DNA of 6,144 nt. Origin: Chlorobiales bacterium. Its GTDB lineage: Bacteria > Bacteroidota > Chlorobiia > Chlorobiales > Chlorobiaceae. The stretch is from assembly GCA_022360355.1 (NCBI GenBank), contig JAKSCY010000390.1, positions 1 to 6,144 of the forward strand, read 5' to 3'. A model generated the notes under the pieces. The model worked only from the letters and a program-made list of their open reading frames with translations. It had not been told where the DNA came from and did not search any database. The position numbers and the translations under genes are program-made. Positions 1-6,144 of the stretch are shown piece after piece (the first letter of the stretch is position 1; the number at the start of each line of letters is the position of its first letter).

Positions 1-633
1 GGAGGGCGTTGTGAAACCTGTTTGGGTGAAGGCACGGTTAAGATTGAAATGCAGTTTCTTGCGGATATCGAGGCAGTGTGTGAAGATTGCAAAGGCAAGC
101 GCTATAAAAGTGATACCCTGGAAATTCGTTACAGGGGGTTATCCATCGCTGAAGTTCTGGATCTTACCGTACAGGAGGCGCTGGAATTTTTTTCCCATGA
201 AAAAACCATTCAGCGCAAGCTCGGGGTTCTCGATGATGTCGGACTTGGATATATCCGTCTTGGGCAGTCATCAAGTACACTGTCCGGCGGAGAAGCACAG
301 CGGCTTAAACTGTCACATTTTATTGCAAAAGCGGATGTAGAGCATACGCTTTTTATTTTCGATGAGCCGACTACAGGTCTTCATTTTGATGATATTCTCA
401 AGCTGATTACCTGTTTCGAACGACTTCTTGCACAGAATAATTCCCTGTTGATCATCGAGCACAATCCCGACATCATCAAACAGGCAGACTGGGTCATCGA
501 TCTGGGGCCGGGAGCAGGAGACAAAGGGGGGGATGTCGTGGCGGTTGGAACACCCGAGTCAATAGTTGAGGATTCAGGGTCACTTACCGGAAAACATCTC
601 AAGCCCTGGCTTGATGGGGGGGGTGACAAGTGA
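1..633 (+). CDS. uvrA: UvrA, excinuclease ABC subunit A (C-terminal part, 5' end outside window)
   Basis: This is the last 210 residues of UvrA, the ATPase that, with UvrB, finds bulky DNA lesions in nucleotide excision repair. The open frame already runs at base 1. The second zinc-binding module opens the fragment as Cys4-x2-Cys7 and Cys27-x2-Cys30, separated by 19 residues as in UvrA. The second ABC ATPase half follows: signature LSGGEAQR (about residues 94-101), Walker B LFIFDEPTTGLH (about 117-128) and the switch histidine in IIEHN (about 151-155). The closing ADWVIDLGPGAGDKGG and GTPE motifs are typical of UvrA and not of transporter ATPases. UvrA is usually about 940 residues, so roughly three quarters lies upstream. 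The C terminus ends KPWLDGGGDK, encoded across an 8-G run. Whether this is the main UvrA or a paralogue cannot be decided from this part. The next gene is convergent, with a 45-bp gap and no clear terminator. Confidence 0.96.
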   Translation, partial: GGRCETCLGEGTVKIEMQFLADIEAVCEDCKGKRYKSDTLEIRYRGLSIAEVLDLTVQEALEFFSHEKTIQRKLGVLDDVGLGYIRLGQSSSTLSGGEAQRLKLSHFIAKADVEHTLFIFDEPTTGLHFDDILKLITCFERLLAQNNSLLIIEHNPDIIKQADWVIDLGPGAGDKGGDVVAVGTPESIVEDSGSLTGKHLKPWLDGGGDK

Positions 634-678
634 AGAGTCAGCAAAGATACAGGTATTGTTTTTCTCGTCACTATTCCA

Positions 679-975
679 TCACTTCTCGAAGTTGTGCTCA
701 GGGGGGTCGTCTTCAAGTGCTCCGCCGTGCAGCCTGATATGCGGAAAATGAGAGTCCGAGGTTCGTTCCAGCCACACATCTCCGCCTTTCTCGGCGATTT
801 TTTCATTTTCAGCAACCGTGAGTCTGTTTTTCGCCATGGCTATAATTTCGGAAAGCAGCTCACCATTGCAGCGATCCTGACTTGTGGAGGTATTGTCACT
901 CAGTTTCGAACAGATACTGTCATATTTTTCTACGGCGATTTTTCCGATTGTTCTATAGAGGGTTTCTTTATCCAT
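679..975 (-). CDS. Uncharacterised small soluble protein (98 aa), divergent from groES
   Basis: I do not recognise the family. The 98-residue product is hydrophilic with no signal peptide or membrane segment. The N-terminal half looks helical (MDKETLYRTIGKIAVEKYDS, then a stretch around residues 39-63 rich in Leu, Ile, Ala, Glu and Lys). The C-terminal third is different: Gly-Gly-Asp-Val-Trp around 64-68, a His/Phe cluster HFPHIRLHGG at 76-85, and an acidic end. Two Cys (22 and 36) are not in a metal-site spacing. I favour this strand because its amino-acid composition and codons look normal, whereas the overlapping + frame (694-999) reads as a Phe/Ile-rich antisense product. The ATG at 975 is the only reasonable start: an in-frame stop lies at 991-993 and no other start codon intervenes. 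No Shine-Dalgarno sequence is visible before it. It converges on uvrA and shares its upstream region with groESL. The existence of the gene is likely; its function is unknown. Confidence 0.65.
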   Translation of the reverse strand: MDKETLYRTIGKIAVEKYDSICSKLSDNTSTSQDRCNGELLSEIIAMAKNRLTVAENEKIAEKGGDVWLERTSDSHFPHIRLHGGALEDDPPEHNFEK

Positions 976-1088
976 GAGAACACGATCCGATTAATATAAC
1001 GTGTCTTAGATCAACAAGTTCAGTGAAATCATCGTTCCACCGTCCGTGGCAGAAAAATATTTGGCAGGGATGAAATTTTTTTTCATAT

Positions 1089-1116
1089 TTGTTCTGTTTT
1101 TAGCACTCGACATTAT
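1089..1116 (+). promoter_or_regulatory. Possible groESL promoter overlapping the CIRCE operator
   Basis: TTGTTC (1089-1094) and CATTAT (1111-1116) are separated by 16 bp and resemble housekeeping -35 and -10 boxes, matching 3/6 and 4/6 bases. The -10 box would fall in the CIRCE spacer and transcription would start near 1123, so HrcA bound to CIRCE would block polymerase directly, as in many groE operons. The match is weak. A better -10-like TATAAA occurs at 1163-1168, but it has no convincing -35 box. Confidence 0.3.
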
Positions 1117-1126
1117 AGAGTGCTAA
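1100..1126 (+). promoter_or_regulatory. CIRCE operator (HrcA binding site)
   Basis: The sequence is a perfect inverted repeat, TTAGCACTC at 1100-1108 and GAGTGCTAA at 1118-1126, with the canonical 9-bp spacer. This is identical to the CIRCE consensus, the operator of the heat-shock repressor HrcA, which itself needs GroEL to stay active. It ends 83 bp before the groES start codon, so groESL is inferred to be HrcA-repressed and released on heat shock or when GroEL is titrated by unfolded protein. It also lies 124 bp from the start of the divergent small gene, so an effect on that gene is possible but unproven. Confidence 0.96.
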
Positions 1127-1209
1127 TGATCGGCTGATTATGTCTGCCGTTGATCCCTGTAGTATAAATGAAGATTCGCATTTTATAAACTAAAACTTAC
1201 GAAGGAAAG

Positions 1210-1497
1210 ATGAACTTAAAACCTTTAGCTGACCGAGTAATCGTCAAGCCAGCGCCAGCAGAGGAGAAGACCAAGGGCGGGCTTTACATTCCAGATACCG
1301 GTAAAGAAAAACCTCAGTATGGTGAAGTTGTTGCTGTTGGGCCGGGTAAGGTTGCCGACAGCGGTCAGGTCCTCGAAATGCAGGTTGCGGTTGGAAATAA
1401 AGTACTGTATGGTAAATATTCAGGTACTGAAGTGGCTGTGGAAGGTGAAGATTATCTCATTATGCGTGAGTCTGATATCTTTGCCATTCTGGACTGA
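1210..1497 (+). CDS. groES: GroES, 10-kDa co-chaperonin
   Basis: GroES forms the heptameric lid that closes the GroEL folding chamber in the cytoplasm. The 95-residue length is normal for the family. The N terminus [20 protein letters not shown] is the typical first strand. The mobile loop follows (about residues 17-33), with GGLYIPD carrying the hydrophobic tripeptide that docks onto the GroEL apical domain. [10 protein letters not shown] and the closing [14 protein letters not shown] are also family hallmarks. The ATG at 1210 is preceded by a purine-rich GAAGGA (1201-1206) at a short spacing, which supports this start. It is the first gene of a groES-groEL operon, with 47 bp to groEL, and lies downstream of a perfect CIRCE site. 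Nothing unusual is seen in the protein. Confidence 0.98.
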   Translation: MNLKPLADRVIVKPAPAEEKTKGGLYIPDTGKEKPQYGEVVAVGPGKVADSGQVLEMQVAVGNKVLYGKYSGTEVAVEGEDYLIMRESDIFAILD

Positions 1498-1544
1498 TTT
1501 TTCAAATAATACTCTTTAAATATTTTCAGGAGGAACGTTAAACA

Positions 1545-3188
1545 ATGACTGCAAAAGATATTCTCTTTGACGCATCGGCCAGAGCAAAGCTCAAAGTTGG
1601 CGTCGATAAACTCGCAGATGCCGTAAAGGTTACACTCGGCCCGGCCGGTCGAAATGTCCTCATCGACAAGAAATTTGGTGCACCGACCTCAACGAAAGAC
1701 GGTGTCACCGTTGCAAAAGAGATTGAACTTGAGGATTCCTTTGAAAACATGGGAGCCCAGATGGTTCGTGAAGTATCTTCAAAAACAAGTGATGTCGCTG
1801 GTGATGGTACAACGACAGCAACTGTTCTTGCTCAGGCGATCTACCGTGAAGGGTTGAAGAACGTTGCGGCAGGTGCACGCCCGATTGATCTCAAAAGAGG
1901 TATAGACAAGGCTGTCAGAGGAGTTATCGGTGAGCTGAGAAGTATCAGCAGCGATATCTCGGGTAAAAAGGAAATTGCCCAGGTTGGAACCATTTCTGCC
2001 AACAATGATCCCGAAATCGGTCAACTCATTGCCGATGCGATGGAAAAGGTCGGTAAAGACGGTGTTATTACCGTCGAAGAAGCCAAGGGTATGGATACCG
2101 AATTGAAAGTCGTAGAAGGTATGCAGTTTGACCGCGGTTATCTTTCTCCCTACTTTGTGACCAATTCCGAGAAGATGGATGCCGAGCTTGAAGACCCTTA
2201 TATTCTCATTCACGACAAGAAGATCAGCAACATGAAGGATCTTCTGCCGATACTTGAGAAGACTGCACAGTCGGGTCGCCCACTGATGATTATATCAGAG
2301 GATATCGAAGGTGAAGCGCTTGCCACTCTCGTTGTCAACAAGCTTCGTGGTACTCTTAAGGTATGTGCCGTTAAAGCCCCGGGATTCGGCGATCGTCGTA
2401 AAGCCATGCTGGAGGATATCGCTATTCTTACCGGCGGAACCGTTATATCGGAGGAAAAAGGCTATAAACTCGAAAACGCAACAATCTCTTACCTGGGTCA
2501 GGCTGCAACTGTCACGGTTGATAAAGACAACACAACCATTGTTGAGGGTAAGGGACAGGCTGACGACATCAAGGCCCGTATCAACGAAATCAAAAATCAG
2601 ATTGATTCGTCGACTTCGGACTATGACACTGAAAAGCTTCAGGAGCGTCTTGCGAAGCTTTCGGGCGGTGTTGCGGTTATCAACATTGGTGCTTCAACCG
2701 AGGTTGAGATGAAAGAGAAAAAGGCTCGTGTTGAAGATGCTCTTCACGCCACACGTGCTGCTGTTCAGGAAGGTATTGTCGCAGGCGGCGGTGTTGCCCT
2801 GATTCGCGCTGCAAAAGGTCTGGATAATGTACAGCCGGAGAATGAAGACCAAAAAACCGGCGTGGAAATCGTTCGCCGTGCTCTTGAAGAACCTTTGCGT
2901 CAGATCGTTGCAAACACCGGAACAACTGATGGAGCAGTTGTTGTCGAGAAGGTAAAGCAGGGAGAAGGCGACTTTGGTTTCAACGCCAGAACAGAGGAGT
3001 ATGAGAAGATGACGGAAGCAGGGGTTGTCGATCCCACCAAGGTAACAAGAACAGCTCTTGAAAATGCAGCTTCGGTTGCAGGAATTCTCCTGACCACTGA
3101 AGCCGCCATTACTGATATCAAGGAAGATGCGCCCGATATGCCGGCTATGCCTCCAGGTGGCATGGGCGGTATGGGTGGCATGATGTAA
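1545..3188 (+). CDS. groEL: GroEL, 60-kDa chaperonin
   Basis: GroEL is the double-ring ATP-driven chaperonin that encloses and refolds cytoplasmic proteins with GroES. The 547-residue length is normal. ATP-site elements are in the expected places: LGPAGRNV (31-38), KDGVT with Asp52, GDGTT (86-90) with Asp87, and Asp398 in [11 protein letters not shown]. The chaperonin signature [12 protein letters not shown] lies at 405-416. The apical domain occupies roughly 190-375. The flexible Gly-Met tail [11 protein letters not shown] ends the protein, as in most bacterial GroEL proteins. A full AGGAGG ribosome site (1528-1533), 11 bp before the ATG at 1545, is the strongest in the window and fits high expression. 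An intrinsic terminator begins 24 bp after the stop codon. Only one groEL copy is visible here, with intact catalytic residues, so it is probably the main housekeeping copy. Confidence 0.99.
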   Translation: MTAKDILFDASARAKLKVGVDKLADAVKVTLGPAGRNVLIDKKFGAPTSTKDGVTVAKEIELEDSFENMGAQMVREVSSKTSDVAGDGTTTATVLAQAIYREGLKNVAAGARPIDLKRGIDKAVRGVIGELRSISSDISGKKEIAQVGTISANNDPEIGQLIADAMEKVGKDGVITVEEAKGMDTELKVVEGMQFDRGYLSPYFVTNSEKMDAELEDPYILIHDKKISNMKDLLPILEKTAQSGRPLMIISEDIEGEALATLVVNKLRGTLKVCAVKAPGFGDRRKAMLEDIAILTGGTVISEEKGYKLENATISYLGQAATVTVDKDNTTIVEGKGQADDIKARINEIKNQIDSSTSDYDTEKLQERLAKLSGGVAVINIGASTEVEMKEKKARVEDALHATRAAVQEGIVAGGGVALIRAAKGLDNVQPENEDQKTGVEIVRRALEEPLRQIVANTGTTDGAVVVEKVKQGEGDFGFNARTEEYEKMTEAGVVDPTKVTRTALENAASVAGILLTTEAAITDIKEDAPDMPAMPPGGMGGMGGMM

Positions 3189-3212
3189 GAGTGCCGCTGG
3201 AGTGTGTTACTG

Positions 3213-3248
3213 AAAGCTGTCCCGGTGTTGATCGGGACAGCTTTTTTT
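3213..3248 (+). terminator. Rho-independent terminator of groES-groEL
   Basis: A 12-bp perfect stem, AAAGCTGTCCCG (3213-3224) paired with CGGGACAGCTTT (3233-3244), encloses an 8-nt loop. Seven T residues at 3242-3248 overlap the end of the stem. The hairpin lies just after the groEL stop codon and separates groESL from the queC cluster. Confidence 0.94.
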
Positions 3249-3379
3249 ATGGGGAAAATTCCTACTTTGGTCTATACCTGGACTCGGCGTAACTGCATTT
3301 GTAAGCGGGAGAAGATAGCCGGCTGCAGGAAGTGTGAGATGGGGAGTGTACCATTAATCAACCCGAAGTTGGAGAAACA

Positions 3380-4060
3380 ATGAGAGCCGTAGTGTTGATA
3401 AGCGGTGGAATGGACAGTCTTGTTGTAACAGCCCAGGCGGATTTCCTGGGGTATGATGTTGCTGCAATGCATGTTAATTACGGTCAGCGCACGTGGCAGA
3501 AGGAACTGGCAGCATTCAGGAAAATATGCAGCCATTACAATATTAAACAGAGACTGGAGGTTGATGCGTCTTTTCTTGCGCATATAGGAGGATCGTCGCT
3601 GACCGACAGCTCCATCCCGGTAGAGCAGGCAAACCTGCTGGCTTCGGAAGTGCCTTCGAGTTATGTGCCGTTTCGAAATGCGAGTTTCCTTTCCATGGCT
3701 GTAAGTTGGTCGGAGGTTATCGGGGCAAACAAAATATTCATCGGTGCGGTCGAAGAGGATACTTCCGGATATCCTGACTGTCGAAAAGTGTTTTATGATG
3801 CTTTCAACAAGGTTATCGAGCTTGGGACAAGGCCTGAAACAACAATTGAAATACAGACGCCGCTGATAGAGCTGCAGAAATCCGGGATTGTCAGAAAAGG
3901 TCTTGAACTCGATGTCCCGTTTTTTCATAGCTGGTCATGTTACAAAAGTGAGGGTAGCGCATGCGGTGTCTGTGACAGTTGCGCTCGCAGACTCAGAGCT
4001 TTTCAGCAGGTCGGGATGCCCGACCCGATTGATTATGAAAAGCGGCCCAACTATATTTAA
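3380..4060 (+). CDS. queC: QueC, 7-cyano-7-deazaguanine (preQ0) synthase
   Basis: QueC converts 7-carboxy-7-deazaguanine to preQ0 using ATP and ammonia, a step on the way to queuosine at the tRNA wobble position. The 226-residue length fits the family. The N-terminal PP-loop motif SGGMDS (residues 8-13) binds ATP, and HVNYGQR (31-37) follows as in Que[11 protein letters not shown] (96-105) and [14 protein letters not shown] (122-135) match conserved QueC substrate-site blocks. Four cysteines, Cys187, Cys195, Cys198 and Cys201 (C-x7-C-x2-C-x2-C), form the expected zinc site. GGAG at 3371-3374, 5 bp before the ATG, supports this start. It is the first gene after the groEL terminator, and 37 bp separate it from the CPBP gene. 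The usual partners queD, queE and queF are not in the window. No preQ1 riboswitch was recognised upstream. The call is firm. Confidence 0.96.
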   Translation: MRAVVLISGGMDSLVVTAQADFLGYDVAAMHVNYGQRTWQKELAAFRKICSHYNIKQRLEVDASFLAHIGGSSLTDSSIPVEQANLLASEVPSSYVPFRNASFLSMAVSWSEVIGANKIFIGAVEEDTSGYPDCRKVFYDAFNKVIELGTRPETTIEIQTPLIELQKSGIVRKGLELDVPFFHSWSCYKSEGSACGVCDSCARRLRAFQQVGMPDPIDYEKRPNYI

Positions 4061-4097
4061 CTCTTTTTGTTAAACTCCATAAAATCATCACAGGCAA

Positions 4098-4787
4098 ATG
4101 AAATCAGTAAAGACGCTGCCTGCCGTAACCGCAGGTGACGAAGAAAGGTTGAAGCTCTCCTTCGGGTTGATGGCACTCATCTGGGTTACAGGTCTTGTCG
4201 GGCATTTTACGCCTTTCATGGAGTGGCCCGCACTTTTTCTCTACCTGTTTGGCTCTATAGGAATCGTTTTGTACAGGGGAAATGTGTACGGTGACTGGCA
4301 AAAGATGTTCCTTGCGGGAGGAAACCTGAAAAAATCACTTTTTTGGGGAGTAATAGCAGGTACTGTCCTTTTTCTGATGGATATCATGAATACGGTTATG
4401 TATTACAAAAACGGCGGGACTCCCATGGCTGAAATGGAGATACTGCTTGTCGGCAGGTCGCTGATGTATGCTTTCCCCGTACTTATTCTTGCTGAAGAGT
4501 TCCTGTGGCGGGGCATCATGTTTTCCTCGATGATTCAGAGGGGTATCAATGGTCACCTTACGGTATTTCTTACGGCGATTTTTTATACGATCAATCATTT
4601 TGCCGTTGCGCCGGTCGGTATGTTTGAGCGTGCTTTGATGGCCATGATGGCGTTTCCTATAGGTATTGTCGGGGGATATATTGTACTGAAAAGCAAAAAT
4701 GTATGGGGCAGTGTTCTGCTTCATACGATGACCATGGTTTCCATGCTGCTTGATATTTTCGTCATTCCAAAACTTGTCTTAGGATAA
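4098..4787 (+). CDS. CPBP-family intramembrane glutamic endopeptidase (Abi/Rce1-like)
   Basis: This is a 229-residue integral membrane protein with about seven hydrophobic segments (roughly 20-36, 42-59, 81-102, 119-135, 153-172, 179-197 and 203-223). It carries the CPBP (Abi) protease motifs: Glu133-Glu134-x3-Arg138 in AEEFLWRG, an aromatic-x3-4-His motif ending at His167 (FYTINHF), and His209 in GSVLLHTM. In the family these residues form the active site of a membrane glutamate protease related to eukaryotic Rce1. Bacterial members range from peptide maturation and bacteriocin immunity to unknown roles, and nothing here identifies the substrate. No bacteriocin-like small gene or prenylation gene is adjacent. 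The start ATG at 4098 has only a weak AGG (4092-4094) before it. It lies 37 bp after queC and 17 bp before trpA, so it is probably co-transcribed. Family assignment is confident; the physiological role is unknown. Confidence 0.9.
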   Translation: MKSVKTLPAVTAGDEERLKLSFGLMALIWVTGLVGHFTPFMEWPALFLYLFGSIGIVLYRGNVYGDWQKMFLAGGNLKKSLFWGVIAGTVLFLMDIMNTVMYYKNGGTPMAEMEILLVGRSLMYAFPVLILAEEFLWRGIMFSSMIQRGINGHLTVFLTAIFYTINHFAVAPVGMFERALMAMMAFPIGIVGGYIVLKSKNVWGSVLLHTMTMVSMLLDIFVIPKLVLG

Positions 4788-4804
4788 TCAGTTGCAGTTC
4801 ACTC

Positions 4805-5614
4805 ATGGAGCAAAACAGGATTTCACAGTTAATGCAGGAGCAAAGAAAGCTTCTCATAGCATACTATATGCCCGAATATCCGGTTCCCGGATCGACGCTG
4901 CCTGTTCTTGAAGCACTGCAGAGGAGCAGGGCGGACATCATTGAGCTTGGCATACCTTATTCCGACCCCATAGGTGACGGGTCTGTGATACAGGAAGCTG
5001 CCCAGGTGGCGATTAAAAACGGTACTCATATCGCGGGTATTCTTGATTCGGTCAGAAAAGCAAGGGCGGGAGAAGGATGTGAAAAGATAACCGTTCCGAT
5101 TCTGCTTATGGGATACTGCAGCCCCCTGATGGCTTATGGTGGAGACTGCTTTCTGAACGATGCTTCTGAAGCCGGGGTGGACGGGCTGCTCATTCCTGAT
5201 CTGCCTCCTGAGGAAGCGGAAAGTTTTCTTTCCAGAGCCCAGGGATTTGGGCTTTCCGTTGTCTTTTTTATTTCTCCTGTTACCCCTTCCGAACGCATCA
5301 GGATGATCGACGGGTTGTCTACTGATTTTTCCTACTGTTTTGCGGTCAATGCGACGACCGGCACAGGCAAGCTGGTTGACGCCAGGCGTGACGCTGATAT
5401 TGAAACCTATTTGCACCGGGTCAGGGAGAATACTCAAAAGAAGTTCGTCGTCGGTTTTGGCATCAAGGACCGGGAACGTGTGGAAAAAATGTGGAGCCTT
5501 TCCGACGGCGCTGTTGTCGGTACCGCTCTGTTGCAGGCAGTTCGGGATGCATCGACCCCTGAAGAAGCGGCTGATATGGCTTCTGAATTCTGGAAGGCGT
5601 TGAGGAACGACTAA
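4805..5614 (+). CDS. trpA: TrpA, tryptophan synthase alpha chain
   Basis: TrpA cleaves indole-3-glycerol phosphate to glyceraldehyde-3-phosphate and indole, which passes through a tunnel to TrpB for tryptophan synthesis. The 269-residue length is normal for this TIM barrel. Catalytic acids Glu47 and Asp58 sit in IELGIPYSDPIGDG, 11 residues apart as in E. coli (Glu49/Asp60). PDLPPEE lies at 131-137, the active-site loop NATTGTG at 182-188, and the phosphate-binding GFGI (217-220) and VGTAL (238-242) near the end. Two blocks depart from the common pattern: the first strand reads AYYMPEYP where many TrpA proteins have a T-A-G-x-P type sequence, and MGYCSP (102-107) replaces the usual M-x-Y-x-N-P. 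I recall the first as a feature of Chlorobium TrpA. The ATG at 4805 has no obvious Shine-Dalgarno sequence, so translation may be coupled to the CPBP gene 17 bp upstream. trpB is not adjacent. Confidence 0.97.
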   Translation: MEQNRISQLMQEQRKLLIAYYMPEYPVPGSTLPVLEALQRSRADIIELGIPYSDPIGDGSVIQEAAQVAIKNGTHIAGILDSVRKARAGEGCEKITVPILLMGYCSPLMAYGGDCFLNDASEAGVDGLLIPDLPPEEAESFLSRAQGFGLSVVFFISPVTPSERIRMIDGLSTDFSYCFAVNATTGTGKLVDARRDADIETYLHRVRENTQKKFVVGFGIKDRERVEKMWSLSDGAVVGTALLQAVRDASTPEEAADMASEFWKALRND

Positions 5615-5631
5615 CATACTAACGGTTAAAC

Positions 5632-6144
5632 GTGGCGCAGCAAAAATCCTCTGTTGAGATCATCATTCCACACTTCAGGGGGATTACCATGCTGGAGCAA
5701 TGCCTTGATTCTCTTGCAAAAACCTCTTACGAGGCAATGCGTATCTGTGTTGTCGATAATGGTAGCGGGGAAGAGCCCGCCCTGTCGAGCCTTGCAAAAA
5801 GGTTCGAAAAGCTTAGGGTTCTTTCACTGCCGTCCAACAGGGGTTATGCCGGAGGCTGCAACAGCGGTCTTTTTTCTTCGCTTGCAGAGTACGTGGTTTT
5901 CATGAATGACGATACCGCTGTTGATGATCCATCATGGCTTGATTTTATTGTAAATACAGCCGAGGCCGATGGTACAATCGCGGCGCTTCAGCCGAAAGTT
6001 CTCTCTTTGCCGGCACGGCGCACCGGAAACCGGGTTTTTGATTATGCAGGCGGAGCAGGCGGGTTGATTGACAGGCTGGGCTATCCGTACTGTTACGGCA
6101 GGACATTTTCCCGGACGGAAAACGATTATGGTCAGTATGACCGA
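5632..6144 (+). CDS. Family 2 glycosyltransferase, rhamnosyltransferase-like (N-terminal part, 3' end outside window)
   Basis: The first 171 residues of a GT-A fold glycosyltransferase are present and the frame is open at the window end. The first strand VEIIIPHFRG (8-17) and VVDNGSG (40-46) form the nucleotide-sugar binding start of GT2 enzymes. SNRGYAGGCNSGL (68-80) and the metal-binding DxD variant FMNDDTAVDD (90-99) follow. This combination resembles the WcaE/WbbL-type subgroup that often transfers rhamnose or similar sugars to cell-surface glycans. Donor and acceptor cannot be deduced. The GTG at 5632 is chosen because an in-frame stop lies at 5620-5622, and the first ATG (5689) would remove the first beta strand. 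No Shine-Dalgarno site is evident. It lies 17 bp after trpA and is probably in the same transcript. Confidence 0.88.
   Translation, partial: MAQQKSSVEIIIPHFRGITMLEQCLDSLAKTSYEAMRICVVDNGSGEEPALSSLAKRFEKLRVLSLPSNRGYAGGCNSGLFSSLAEYVVFMNDDTAVDDPSWLDFIVNTAEADGTIAALQPKVLSLPARRTGNRVFDYAGGAGGLIDRLGYPYCYGRTFSRTENDYGQYDR

Noticed and set aside
11..340. A + strand frame overlapping the uvrA fragment
   Set aside because: It lies out of frame inside the strongly conserved UvrA reading frame and has no protein-like pattern.
694..999. A 101-codon + strand frame opposite the small minus-strand gene
   Set aside because: The product is Phe/Ile-rich and irregular; the minus-strand reading has more normal protein composition and codon use.
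1070..1086. Inverted repeat ATGAAA/TTTCAT with a T-rich centre upstream of CIRCE
   Set aside because: It is short and AT-only apart from one pair per arm; it could arise by chance and matches no operator I know.
3317..3324. Palindrome AGCCGGCT in the leader of queC
   Set aside because: An 8-bp palindrome is expected by chance and has no partner elsewhere in the region.
3249..3379. Possible preQ1 riboswitch or other regulatory RNA upstream of queC
   Set aside because: I see no preQ1 aptamer core, no stable hairpin and no clear promoter in this stretch. A covariance-model search would be decisive.
3272..3928. A 218-codon open frame on the minus strand overlapping queC
   Set aside because: It is antisense to a well-supported QueC, has irregular Cys/Arg/His-rich composition and no recognisable domain.
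4056..4074. Inverted repeat TTTAAC/GTTAAA around a T-rich loop at the end of queC
   Set aside because: The stem is only 6 bp, AT-rich and not followed by a T tract, so it is not a credible terminator.
4829..5617. A 262-codon open frame on the minus strand across almost the whole of trpA
   Set aside because: The + strand is clearly TrpA with its catalytic residues. The antisense product has odd composition and no recognisable domain, so it is a codon-bias shadow.

Overview
The window looks like ordinary chromosomal DNA from a green sulfur bacterium (Chlorobi/Chlorobiales). This is an inference from protein character. The TrpA has an unusual N-terminal core (AYYMPEYP) that I recall from Chlorobium-type TrpA. 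The QueC and the short GroES/GroEL operon also fit that group. GC content looks moderate, so Prosthecochloris or a lower-GC Chlorobium/Pelodictyon relative is possible, but genus cannot be fixed from the sequence alone.

Layout. Positions 1-633 (+) carry the last 210 codons of uvrA, the nucleotide-excision-repair ATPase; its 5' part lies outside the window. A small uncharacterised gene of 98 codons (679-975, - strand) converges on uvrA and diverges from groES. A perfect CIRCE operator (1100-1126) lies upstream of groES (1210-1497) and groEL (1545-3188), which form a two-gene heat-shock operon closed by a strong intrinsic terminator (3213-3248).

After the terminator comes a run of four closely spaced genes on the + strand: queC (3380-4060, 7-deazaguanine/queuosine synthesis), a CPBP-family intramembrane protease (4098-4787), trpA (4805-5614, tryptophan synthase alpha chain without trpB beside it), and the first 171 codons of a family 2 glycosyltransferase (5632 to the window end). 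Spacings of 37, 17 and 17 bp and no internal terminator suggest co-transcription, but the four functions (tRNA modification, membrane proteolysis, tryptophan synthesis, glycan synthesis) form no obvious pathway.

Genes working together: GroES caps the GroEL folding chamber, and the CIRCE site implies HrcA repression of both. No other clear functional coupling is visible. I did not find a mobile element, CRISPR array, tRNA/rRNA gene, toxin-antitoxin pair or evident novel system. The items most worth a second look are the uncharacterised gene divergent from groESL, the altered beta1 region of TrpA, the CPBP protease between queC and trpA, and an 8-G tract at the end of uvrA. No gene-free stretch exceeds 300 bp; the longest are 976-1209 (234 bp, holding the CIRCE site) and 3189-3379 (191 bp, holding the terminator and otherwise nothing I recognise).
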